Shown: positions 4,901-10,865 of the stretch, in pieces | Layout: every line of letters starts with the position of its first letter | Position numbering within the stretch: position 1 is the stretch's first letter | Assembly (NCBI GenBank): GCA_900556285.1 | Contig: USOF01000021.1 | Coordinates: 1 to 10,865 of the forward strand | Direction of reading: 5' to 3' | Length of the DNA: 10,865 nucleotides | DNA from: an uncultured Collinsella sp. | Lineage (GTDB): Bacteria; Actinomycetota; Coriobacteriia; Coriobacteriales; Coriobacteriaceae | Notes under the pieces: generated by a model | Told to the model about the DNA's origin: nothing | The model's database searches: none | What the model saw: only the letters and a program-made list of their open reading frames with translations | Translations under genes and position numbers: made by a program

Positions 4901-6781
4901 ATGTGCGGTTTTGTCGGTTTTGTCGGTGGGACGGATAACCAATCCGAGGTGCTCACCAAGATGATGGACCGCATCGTCCATCGCGGTCCCGACATGGGCG
5001 GTCAGTTTATCGACGGCCGCGTTGCCCTCGGCTTCCGCCGCTTGTCGATCCTCGACCTGACCGAGGCCGGCGCTCAGCCCATGGCCAATGAGGACGGCAG
5101 CGTCGTCATTGTCTTCAACGGTGAGATCTACAACTTCCAAGAACTCCGTTCCGAGCTCGAAGCCAAGGGCTACAAGTTCCATTGCGGCGCCGACACCGAG
5201 AGCCTCCTGCACGGCTACGAGGAGTGGGGCGAGGCTGTCCTCGATCGCCTGCGCGGTATGTACGCCTTCGTCATCTGGGACAAAAAGAAGAACAAGCTTT
5301 TTGGCGCCCGTGACATCTTTGGCATCAAGCCGCTTTACTACTATCCCATGGCCGATGCGGGCGACGGCGCTCCGGGCGTGCTCTTTGGTTCCGAGATCAA
5401 GAGCTTCCTGGACTACCCGCACTTCCACAAGGCGGTCAACAAAAAGGCCCTGCGTCCGTACATGACGCTGCAGTATTCGGCAACCGAGGAGACCTTCTTC
5501 GAGGGTGTCTACAAGCTGCCGCCGGCGCACTACTTTACCGTCGATATCCCGACCGGCAAGATGAACATCGAGCGCTACTGGGATTGCGATTACTCTGCCG
5601 TCGAGAAGCCGTTCGAGGAGTACGTCGACGAGCTGGACGAGGTCGTGCACGAGAGCGTCGAGGCCCATCGCATCGCCGACGTCAAGGTCGCGTCGTTCCT
5701 CTCCGGTGGCGTCGACTCCAGCTACATCGCCGCTTGCCTCATGCCCGACAAGACCTTCTCGGTGGGCTTTGACTACAAGAACTTCAACGAGACCAACTAC
5801 GCCAAGGAGCTTTCCGATAAGCTCGGCGTCGAGAACGTTCGCAAGATGATTACCGCCGACGAGTTCTTCGGTGCGCTCGAGGACATCCAGTATCACATGG
5901 ACGAGCCGCAGTCCAACTTGTCTTCCGTGCCGCTGTGGTTCTTGGCCGAGATGGCCCGCAAGGACGTCACCGTCGTGCTTTCGGGCGAAGGTGCCGACGA
6001 GCTCTTTGGCGGCTACGCCTACTACGAGGACACGGTCCCGGTGCGCAAGTACAAAAAGATGGTGCCGCTGCCCATCCGTCGCGCGCTCGGTAACCTGGCG
6101 CTGCATATGCCGTACTTCAAGGGACATAACTTCCTGGTCAAGGGTGCCGAGATCCCCGAGAAGTCGTTCCTGGGACAGGCTCTGGTATGGCCGGAGCGCG
6201 AGGTCGACGGCGTGCTCAAGCCCGAGTACCACACCGGCGACGGCGCCTTCGAGCTTGCCGCTCCCATCTACGCGCGCGTGAAGGGTCAGCCCGAGCTGGT
6301 CAAGAAGCAGTACCTGGACATGAACATGTGGCTCCCGGGCGACATTCTGCTCAAGGCCGACAAGATGTGCATGGCGCACTCGCTGGAGCTGCGCGTGCCC
6401 TTCCTGGACCGCAAAGTCATGGAGTTCGCCGAGCACATTCCCGACCGCTACCGCATCAACGAGAACGGCAACAAACAGGTACTCCGCCACGCTGCCAACA
6501 AGTCGCTGCCCGATGAGTGGGCCACCCGTCCCAAGGTGGGCTTCCCGGTGCCGATTGTCTACTGGCTGCGCGAGCAAAAGTGGTACGACTATGTCAAGGA
6601 GTACTTCACCGCGCCGTGGGCAAGCGAGTTCTTCGATACCGATGAGCTCATGCACCTGCTCGATCTGCACTTTGCGGGCAAGGGCGATTTCCAGCGCAAG
6701 ATCTATACGCCGCTCGTGTTCCTGGTGTGGTACAAGCGCTTCTTTATCGACGAGGACCAGCCCGCTGTTCAGGCTGCCTAG
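4901..6781 (+). CDS. asnB: Asparagine synthetase (glutamine-hydrolysing)
   Basis: AsnB makes asparagine from aspartate, ATP and glutamine-derived ammonia in the cytoplasm. The 626-residue length fits the family. The N-terminal class-II glutaminase domain (about 1-200) starts MCGFVGF, with Cys2 exposed as the N-terminal nucleophile after Met removal; this fixes the start at 4901. Glutamine-binding motifs follow: HRGPD (27-31), RRLSILD (46-52), FNGEIYN (72-78) and GADTE (96-100). The C-terminal synthetase domain has the ATP PP-loop SGGVDSS (268-274), LSGEGADELFGGY (360-372) and KADKM (485-489). A strong ribosome site AGAGGGG (4887-4893) precedes the ATG. It stands alone: divergent from tRNA-Val upstream, terminated at 6807-6831. 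Some homologues amidate cell-wall or other acceptors, so plain asparagine synthesis is likely but not proven. Confidence 0.95.
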   Translation: MCGFVGFVGGTDNQSEVLTKMMDRIVHRGPDMGGQFIDGRVALGFRRLSILDLTEAGAQPMANEDGSVVIVFNGEIYNFQELRSELEAKGYKFHCGADTESLLHGYEEWGEAVLDRLRGMYAFVIWDKKKNKLFGARDIFGIKPLYYYPMADAGDGAPGVLFGSEIKSFLDYPHFHKAVNKKALRPYMTLQYSATEETFFEGVYKLPPAHYFTVDIPTGKMNIERYWDCDYSAVEKPFEEYVDELDEVVHESVEAHRIADVKVASFLSGGVDSSYIAACLMPDKTFSVGFDYKNFNETNYAKELSDKLGVENVRKMITADEFFGALEDIQYHMDEPQSNLSSVPLWFLAEMARKDVTVVLSGEGADELFGGYAYYEDTVPVRKYKKMVPLPIRRALGNLALHMPYFKGHNFLVKGAEIPEKSFLGQALVWPEREVDGVLKPEYHTGDGAFELAAPIYARVKGQPELVKKQYLDMNMWLPGDILLKADKMCMAHSLELRVPFLDRKVMEFAEHIPDRYRINENGNKQVLRHAANKSLPDEWATRPKVGFPVPIVYWLREQKWYDYVKEYFTAPWASEFFDTDELMHLLDLHFAGKGDFQRKIYTPLVFLVWYKRFFIDEDQPAVQAA

Positions 6782-6806
6782 CCTCGGCTTACGAACGCCT
6801 GCGCGT

Positions 6807-6831
6807 AACGGCTCCTCCGGGAGCCGTTTTT
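6807..6831 (+). terminator. Intrinsic terminator of asnB
   Basis: AACGGCTCC (6807-6815) and GGAGCCGTT (6820-6828) form a perfect 9-bp stem with a TCCG tetraloop, running into a five-base T-tract (6827-6831). It begins 26 nt after the asnB stop. This is the cleanest terminator in the window. Confidence 0.92.
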
Positions 6832-6858
6832 GCGTGGGTGCGTTTCAGTTACTATAAA
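6830..6858 (+). promoter_or_regulatory. Putative promoter of the murE-rph gene run
   Basis: TATAAA at 6853-6858 is a good -10 candidate. With a 17-nt spacer the -35 would be TTGCGT (6830-6835), a weak match that overlaps the T-tract of the asnB terminator. The transcript would start near 6865, about 28 nt before the murE ATG. Confidence 0.5.
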
Positions 6859-6892
6859 ACCGTCCCTGCCAAATGGCTGAGAAAGGTGAAAG

Positions 6893-8455
6893 ATGCACCA
6901 TTCGGATTCCGCGACCGTGACCACGGTCGATACGCTTGCCAAGCTTCTCGATGTGTGCGGCGAGCTGCGCTCATCAGAGCAGGTTGACGAGCGTGCCGTG
7001 ACCGGCTGCTCGTTTGATTCGCGCGCGGTCTCGGCAGGTGACGTATTCTTTTGCAAAGGTGCTGCCTTTAAGCCCGCGTTTTTGAGCATGGCGCTCGATG
7101 CGGGCGCCGTCGCATTTGTGTGCGAGGAGTCGCTGGTCGAGTCTCTGGAGCCGCTGGCGCAGGAGAGCGGTGCTGCGATGCTGGTTGTTGATAGTGTTCG
7201 CACGGCCATGGCCCTGTTGCCGCCGGAGGTCTACGACCGTCCCGACCACGACGTCAAGATCGTGGGCATCACCGGCACCAAGGGAAAGACCACGGCCGCT
7301 TTTATGCTCCAGTCCATCATCAAGGCGGCGGGCGAGTCCTGCGGCATGATCGGCTCGGTGAGTACCGACGATGGTATCGAGTGCTACGAGAGCACCAACA
7401 CCACGCCCGAGGCCCCCGAGGTTTGGCGCCATATCGCCAACTGCCGCACGTCCGGTCGCCAGTCCATGGTCATGGAGGTCTCGAGCCAGGCGCTCAAGTA
7501 CCAACGCGTCGAGAATCTGCCGTTTGACGTGGCGTGCTTCCTCAACATCGGCCGCGACCACATCTCGCCGATCGAACACCCCACGTTTGAGGATTATTTT
7601 GAGAGCAAGCTTAGGATCTTTGACCAGGCAAAGACCGCCGTGGTGAATCTGGGCACCGATGAGGTTGACCGTGTGCTAGAGGCAGCGTCGACGGCCGAGC
7701 GCTTGGTGACCGTTGGCGTCGAGCATCCCGAGGCAAGCCTGTGGGCGAGCGACGTACGCATGGTCGGCTTTAGCATCGAGTTCAACTTGCATGGCCTGTG
7801 TGCCGACGAGTCCGAGGCGGGGGAGAAGGTCCTGCTGGGCATCGCGGGCGACTTTAACGTGGAGAACGCGCTGGTCGCTATCGCCGCCGCGCGCGAGATC
7901 GGCATCGGTATCGATGCCATCAAGAAGGGCCTCTCCAAGCTGCGTGTGCCGGGCCGCATGGAGGTCGTGGAGTCGAAGGACGGCCGCGTGATCTGCGTCG
8001 TCGACTATGCGCACAACCAGCTTTCGTTCCGTTCGCTTTTCTCGTCGGTGAAGCGCGCGTTTCCCGCCAGCCCGGTCATCGCAGTGTTTGGCGCTGCCGG
8101 CGGTAAGGCACAGGAGCGCCGCGAGCAGCTTCCGCGCGAGGCCGCACCGTATTCCGACCTGATGATCTTTGCCAATGAGGACCCGGCTCACGAGGACCCG
8201 ATGAAGGTCTGTCGCGAGCTTGCCGAACATGTTCCCGACGATACGCCGAACAAGATCATCCTCGATCGCGAAGCCGCTGTGCATGCGGCGTTCAAGGCGG
8301 CGCGCGAGGAGTACGTCAACCCCGATGCTCCCACCATTGTCTTGCTGCTGGCAAAGGGTGACGAGGAGCTCATGCACGTGGGCGACGAGTTCGTGCCCAT
8401 CGAGAGCGACCTTTCGCTGGCCAATCGCCTGATCGATGTTACCCAGTTTGACTAA
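6893..8455 (+). CDS. murE: UDP-MurNAc-tripeptide synthetase, probably L-Lys/L-Orn type
   Basis: MurE ligases add the third stem-peptide residue to UDP-MurNAc-L-Ala-D-Glu using ATP in the cytoplasm. The 520-residue protein shows the family order: an N-terminal domain with SFDSRAVSAGDVFFCKG (40-56), ATP-loop GITGTKGKTT (125-134), NTTPEAPEV (169-177), MEVSSQAL (194-201), NIGRDH (218-223), ESKLRIF with the probable carbamylated Lys239, GDFNVENALVAIAAA (319-333), PGRMEVV (353-359) and VDYAHN (369-374). The diaminopimelate-recognition motif DNPR is replaced by EDPA (429-432, within NEDPAHEDP), losing the Arg that binds the DAP carboxylate. The NIGRDHISPIEHPTFEDYF region resembles streptococcal lysine-type MurE as I recall it. 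L-Lys or L-Orn is therefore inferred. The start follows AAAGGTGA (6882-6889). A non-canonical Mur ligase role is a minor alternative. Confidence 0.88.
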   Translation: MHHSDSATVTTVDTLAKLLDVCGELRSSEQVDERAVTGCSFDSRAVSAGDVFFCKGAAFKPAFLSMALDAGAVAFVCEESLVESLEPLAQESGAAMLVVDSVRTAMALLPPEVYDRPDHDVKIVGITGTKGKTTAAFMLQSIIKAAGESCGMIGSVSTDDGIECYESTNTTPEAPEVWRHIANCRTSGRQSMVMEVSSQALKYQRVENLPFDVACFLNIGRDHISPIEHPTFEDYFESKLRIFDQAKTAVVNLGTDEVDRVLEAASTAERLVTVGVEHPEASLWASDVRMVGFSIEFNLHGLCADESEAGEKVLLGIAGDFNVENALVAIAAAREIGIGIDAIKKGLSKLRVPGRMEVVESKDGRVICVVDYAHNQLSFRSLFSSVKRAFPASPVIAVFGAAGGKAQERREQLPREAAPYSDLMIFANEDPAHEDPMKVCRELAEHVPDDTPNKIILDREAAVHAAFKAAREEYVNPDAPTIVLLLAKGDEELMHVGDEFVPIESDLSLANRLIDVTQFD

Positions 8456-8464
8456 TGAACCATG

Positions 8465-8497
8465 ATGGCGGCGGCGCCCTGAGTGCGCTGTCGCCAT
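8465..8497 (+). terminator. Strong hairpin without T-tract after murE
   Basis: Bases 8465-8477 pair with 8485-8497 in a continuous 13-bp stem (two G-U pairs) with a 7-nt loop CCTGAGT. It starts 10 nt after the murE stop. No T-run follows on the + strand, so it is not a classical intrinsic terminator. It may slow or partly end transcription, or protect the upstream message from 3' decay. It lies 66 nt before the HAD gene start. Confidence 0.4.
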
Positions 8498-8553
8498 AAG
8501 CGTGTTCCCTCAATCAAAACATGCCGTCCAAGTCCAAATCCTTCTACGTAAAC

Positions 8554-8557
8554 GGAG
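8554..8557 (+). promoter_or_regulatory. Ribosome binding site that fixes the HAD gene start
   Basis: GGAG lies 5 nt before the ATG at 8563. The frame also has an upstream ATG at 8521, but nothing resembling a ribosome site precedes it, so the shorter protein is preferred. Confidence 0.7.
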
Positions 8558-8562
8558 TAACC

Positions 8563-9474
8563 ATGTCCCACAATACCCTGCCGACCGTCGCTGAGCTTTC
8601 GGGCGAGATGCGCGAGCGCTTGGCCACGGTCAAGTACGTCTTTACCGACCTGGATGCCACGATGCTTGCACCCGGCTCGTGCGTGCTACGTGACAACGAC
8701 GGCAACCCCTCGACCAAACTCGTCGAGGCCGTCGTGGCGCTCGCTCGCGCTGGTATTCAGGTGGTTCCCACCTCGGGCCGCAACCGTACCATGATCCACG
8801 AGGACGCGCGCGTGCTCGGCCTCAACTCCTACATCGGCGAGATGGGCGGCCTGGCCATGTACGACCTCAAAGCCAACGATTGGGAGTATCTGACCGGCGA
8901 CATGCCCTACGACCCCTCTTGCGGCCTCACGCCGCACCAGGTGATCGAGCAGACCGGCGTGTGCGAGAAGATCCTCGCCCGCTGGCCGCACAAGATCGAG
9001 TATCACAACGACATGTCGACCGGCTACAAGTACCGTGAGGTCACCGTCGGCATGCGCGGCGATGTGCCCGACGATGAGGTTCAGGCCATCCTGGACGAGG
9101 CCGGCTGCGGCCTGGTGTGGGCCTGCAACGGTCACCTGACGCATCTGTCCAAGCCGACGACGCTCGAGCTCGATCGCGTCGAGGACGGTCGCGCATTCAA
9201 TATCAACCCCGCGGGCCTCAACAAAGGCGTCGCCATTGCGCGCTTCTGCGAGCACCTGGGGATCGAGCGCGAGGAGACACTCGCGCTCGGCGACTCCGAG
9301 TCCGACTTCTACATGGCCGATCACGTGGGCACGTTCTGCTTGGTCGAGAATGGCCTGACGAGCGCCGGCGCGCCCGAGTTCCTGGCTGCTTGCGAGAACG
9401 CTTTCGTTACGCGTGGCAAAATTGTCGACGGTTGGGCGGCGACGGCAGAGCTGCTGGTCGCGGCGCGTTCGTAG
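8563..9474 (+). CDS. HAD-superfamily hydrolase (Cof / HAD-IIB type phosphatase)
   Basis: A cytoplasmic haloacid-dehalogenase-fold phosphatase of 303 residues; the substrate is unknown. All four HAD motifs can be seen: motif I FTDLDATML with nucleophile Asp29 and acid/base Asp31; motif II PTSGR with Ser71 (69-73); motif III Lys221 in LNKGVAI; and motif IV GDSESDFYMAD (243-253), whose acids bind magnesium. A long stretch between motifs II and III (about 95-205) is a C2-type cap, placing it with Cof-like sugar or nucleotide phosphatases (the group that also holds sucrose- and mannosyl-phosphoglycerate phosphatases). Motif I has Ala where Gly is usual (DLDGT to DLDAT). There is no signal peptide. 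It lies between murE and murI, which hints at but does not prove a link to cell-wall precursor metabolism. Confidence 0.88.
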   Translation: MSHNTLPTVAELSGEMRERLATVKYVFTDLDATMLAPGSCVLRDNDGNPSTKLVEAVVALARAGIQVVPTSGRNRTMIHEDARVLGLNSYIGEMGGLAMYDLKANDWEYLTGDMPYDPSCGLTPHQVIEQTGVCEKILARWPHKIEYHNDMSTGYKYREVTVGMRGDVPDDEVQAILDEAGCGLVWACNGHLTHLSKPTTLELDRVEDGRAFNINPAGLNKGVAIARFCEHLGIEREETLALGDSESDFYMADHVGTFCLVENGLTSAGAPEFLAACENAFVTRGKIVDGWAATAELLVAARS

Positions 9475-9525
9475 CGCGCCGCCGCCGCACTTGGACATGT
9501 CTTTTCGAGAGAGACTGGTGAGGTA

Positions 9526-10410
9526 ATGTCCGATATCGAGAATCCGGCAGGCGACACGCGCCCGATTGGCGTGTTCGATTCTGGTTTGGGCGGTCTGACG
9601 GTTGCGCGCGCCATCGCGACGGCGCTGCCGCACGAGTCCGTCTACTACTTTGGCGACACCAAACGCTGCCCCTACGGCACGCGCACCGAGGATGAGGTGC
9701 GCTCGTTTGCGTTGCAGGCGGGTCGTTGGCTTTCGAAGCACGACGTCAAGATTATGGTCATCGCCTGCAACACGGCGACCGCTGCGGCCTTGCGTCTGGC
9801 CCAGCAGGTGCTCGACGTTCCCGTGATCGGCGTGATCGCGCCGGGTGCCCGTGCGGCAATCAACAGCACCCGCTCGCGTCGTGTGGGCGTGCTCGCCACC
9901 AACCTCACCATTCGCTCGGGCGCCTACACGCGCGCCATTCAGGATCTGGATGCCGGCGTCGATGTATACGGCTGTCCTGCCTCGAGCTTTGTCGAGGTTG
10001 TCGAACACGAGCTCGCCTCGGGTGCACATCTGCAGGAACAGTGGCTTGAGAACGAGGACATCTTCGATACGCCTGCCGTGCGTGCGCTGGTGGGTGCCAC
10101 GGTTGAGCCGCTGCGCGACCACGGTATCGATACCGTGGTGCTCGGCTGTACGCATTTTCCGCTGTTGGTGGGACCTATCCGGCATGCGCTGGGGCCTGGG
10201 GTGCGCGTCGTGAGTTCCGCCGAGGAGACCACGCGCGAGCTGACCGATATCCTCACGCGCCGCGAGCAGCTGGCGGGCGACGCCGCCGAGCCGCAGCATC
10301 GTTTTGCCACGACGGCCGATAACATTGCCGAGTTTGCGGTGGCGGGCAGCTTTATCTTTGGACAGCCGCTCAAGAGCATCGAACATATCGATATCGATGA
10401 GCTGAAATAG
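9526..10410 (+). CDS. murI: Glutamate racemase
   Basis: MurI interconverts L- and D-glutamate without cofactor and supplies D-Glu for the peptidoglycan stem peptide. The 294-residue protein has the two-cysteine active site: Cys81 in ACNTATAAAL and Cys208 in GCTHFPLL, each the acid/base on one side of the substrate. Other family motifs are GVFDSGLGGLTV (15-26, with Asp18 and Ser19), YFGDTKRCPYG (41-51) and SSAEETTREL (230-239). The ribosome site GGTGAGG (9517-9523) lies unusually close to the ATG, but no better in-frame start exists and the N-terminal extension before the first motif is only about 13 residues. It follows the HAD gene by 51 nt and precedes rph by 54 nt. The murI-rph pairing is known from other actinobacteria. 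Confidence 0.97.
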   Translation: MSDIENPAGDTRPIGVFDSGLGGLTVARAIATALPHESVYYFGDTKRCPYGTRTEDEVRSFALQAGRWLSKHDVKIMVIACNTATAAALRLAQQVLDVPVIGVIAPGARAAINSTRSRRVGVLATNLTIRSGAYTRAIQDLDAGVDVYGCPASSFVEVVEHELASGAHLQEQWLENEDIFDTPAVRALVGATVEPLRDHGIDTVVLGCTHFPLLVGPIRHALGPGVRVVSSAEETTRELTDILTRREQLAGDAAEPQHRFATTADNIAEFAVAGSFIFGQPLKSIEHIDIDELK

Positions 10411-10464
10411 ATGTAAGGCAGCCGCCAAAGCCTTCGCCACATCTTTTGCCGAAAGGAAATTTCT

Positions 10465-10838
10465 ATGGAGTACATGCAGGTCAACCGCGCCAACGGTCGC
10501 GCCGCCAACGAGTTGCGCCCCGTTAAGCTCACCCGTGGTGTCATGAAGCACGCCCACGGCTCGTGTTTGGCCGAGTTCGGCGACACGCGCGTGCTGTGCG
10601 CCGCCACTATCGAGGAGGGCGTGCCGGGCTGGCGAAAGGGAGCTAAGGCCGGCTGGGTGACCGCGGAATACGCCATGCTGCCGGCGTCGACCGGCAAGCG
10701 CTGCAAGCGCGAGCACGCCAACCGCAAGGGTCGCTCCATGGAGATCGAGCGCCTCATTGGCCGCAGCCTGCGTACCGTCGTCAACATGAAGGCGCTCGGC
10801 GAGTACACCGTCACCGTCGACTGCGATGTGATTCAGGC
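10465..10838 (+). CDS. rph: Ribonuclease PH, N-terminal half (3' truncated by contig end)
   Basis: RNase PH trims the 3' ends of tRNA precursors by phosphorolysis and works as a hexamer of about 240-260-residue subunits. About 125 residues are present. Visible family motifs are LRPVKLTRG (17-25), [26 protein letters not shown] (29-54), [14 protein letters not shown] (63-76), the phosphate-site Arg90 in [16 protein letters not shown] (88-103) and the start of the core motif VDCDVIQA (118-125), which would normally continue DGGTRT. From base 10839 the sequence is sequencing adapter, which keeps the frame open and would add a false CLLYTSPS tail. The ATG at 10465 follows AAAGGA (10452-10457). 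Truncation is technical, not biological. Confidence 0.95.
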
Positions 10839-10865
10839 CTGTCTCTTATACACATCTCCGAGCCC
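10839..10865 (+). other. Tn5/Nextera sequencing adapter (not genomic)
   Basis: Bases 10839-10857 match the reverse complement of the 19-bp Tn5 mosaic end (CTGTCTCTTATACACATCT) exactly. The next eight (CCGAGCCC) match the continuing Nextera read-2 adapter. The junction falls inside a conserved RNase PH motif. Base 10839 (C) could belong to either the gene or the adapter. Confidence 0.97.

Noticed and set aside
4856..6670. A 604-codon open frame on the - strand opposite asnB
   Set aside because: It mirrors the codon pattern of asnB, has a low-complexity Val/Leu/His/Arg-rich product with no recognisable domain, and is a usual shadow in GC-rich genes.
8521..8562. Longer HAD protein starting at ATG 8521
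   Set aside because: No ribosome site upstream; GGAG is 5 nt before the ATG at 8563.
8686..10716. A 676-codon open frame on the - strand across the HAD gene, murI and rph
   Set aside because: It crosses three well-supported genes, its product is His/Arg/Ala-rich without family motifs, and no ribosome site or promoter favours it.

Overview
The window reads as chromosomal DNA from a GC-rich actinobacterium. Class Coriobacteriia, most likely a Collinsella-type gut organism, is my best guess. That guess rests on recalled protein similarity, codon use and the lysine/ornithine-type MurE, not on a database search. The DNA starts inside argC. It ends in a Tn5/Nextera sequencing adapter inside rph, so the right end is an artificial contig end and not a biological junction.

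Layout: (1) 1-4209, an arginine/ornithine biosynthesis operon in the order argC (3' part)-argJ-argB-argD, all on the + strand with gaps of 69-134 nt. It is followed by a hairpin with a T-tract. (2) 4210-4900, a gene-poor and visibly AT-richer stretch. It holds a 218-bp element bounded by perfect 27-bp inverted repeats, a tRNA-like T-arm fragment, and a complete tRNA-Val(UAC) gene on the - strand with its own promoter and terminator. (3) 4901-6831, asnB as a single gene with a -10 box upstream and a strong terminator downstream. (4) 6853-10838, a probable cell-wall/housekeeping run: a MurE-type tripeptide ligase, a HAD phosphatase, glutamate racemase murI and the first half of RNase PH (rph).

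How the genes work together: ArgC, ArgJ, ArgB and ArgD carry the acetylated cycle from N-acetylglutamate to N-acetylornithine, and ArgJ releases ornithine while recycling the acetyl group. AsnB makes asparagine from aspartate and glutamine. MurI supplies D-glutamate, the second residue of the peptidoglycan stem peptide. The MurE-like ligase adds the third residue; its substrate-recognition motif is not the diaminopimelate type, so L-Lys or L-Orn is the likely substrate. murI-rph adjacency is a familiar actinobacterial arrangement.

The most interesting non-coding structure is the inverted-repeat element at 4327-4544, a candidate MITE-like or structured intergenic repeat. The coding genes are ordinary core metabolism, and I see no defence system, prophage, CRISPR array or biosynthetic cluster.
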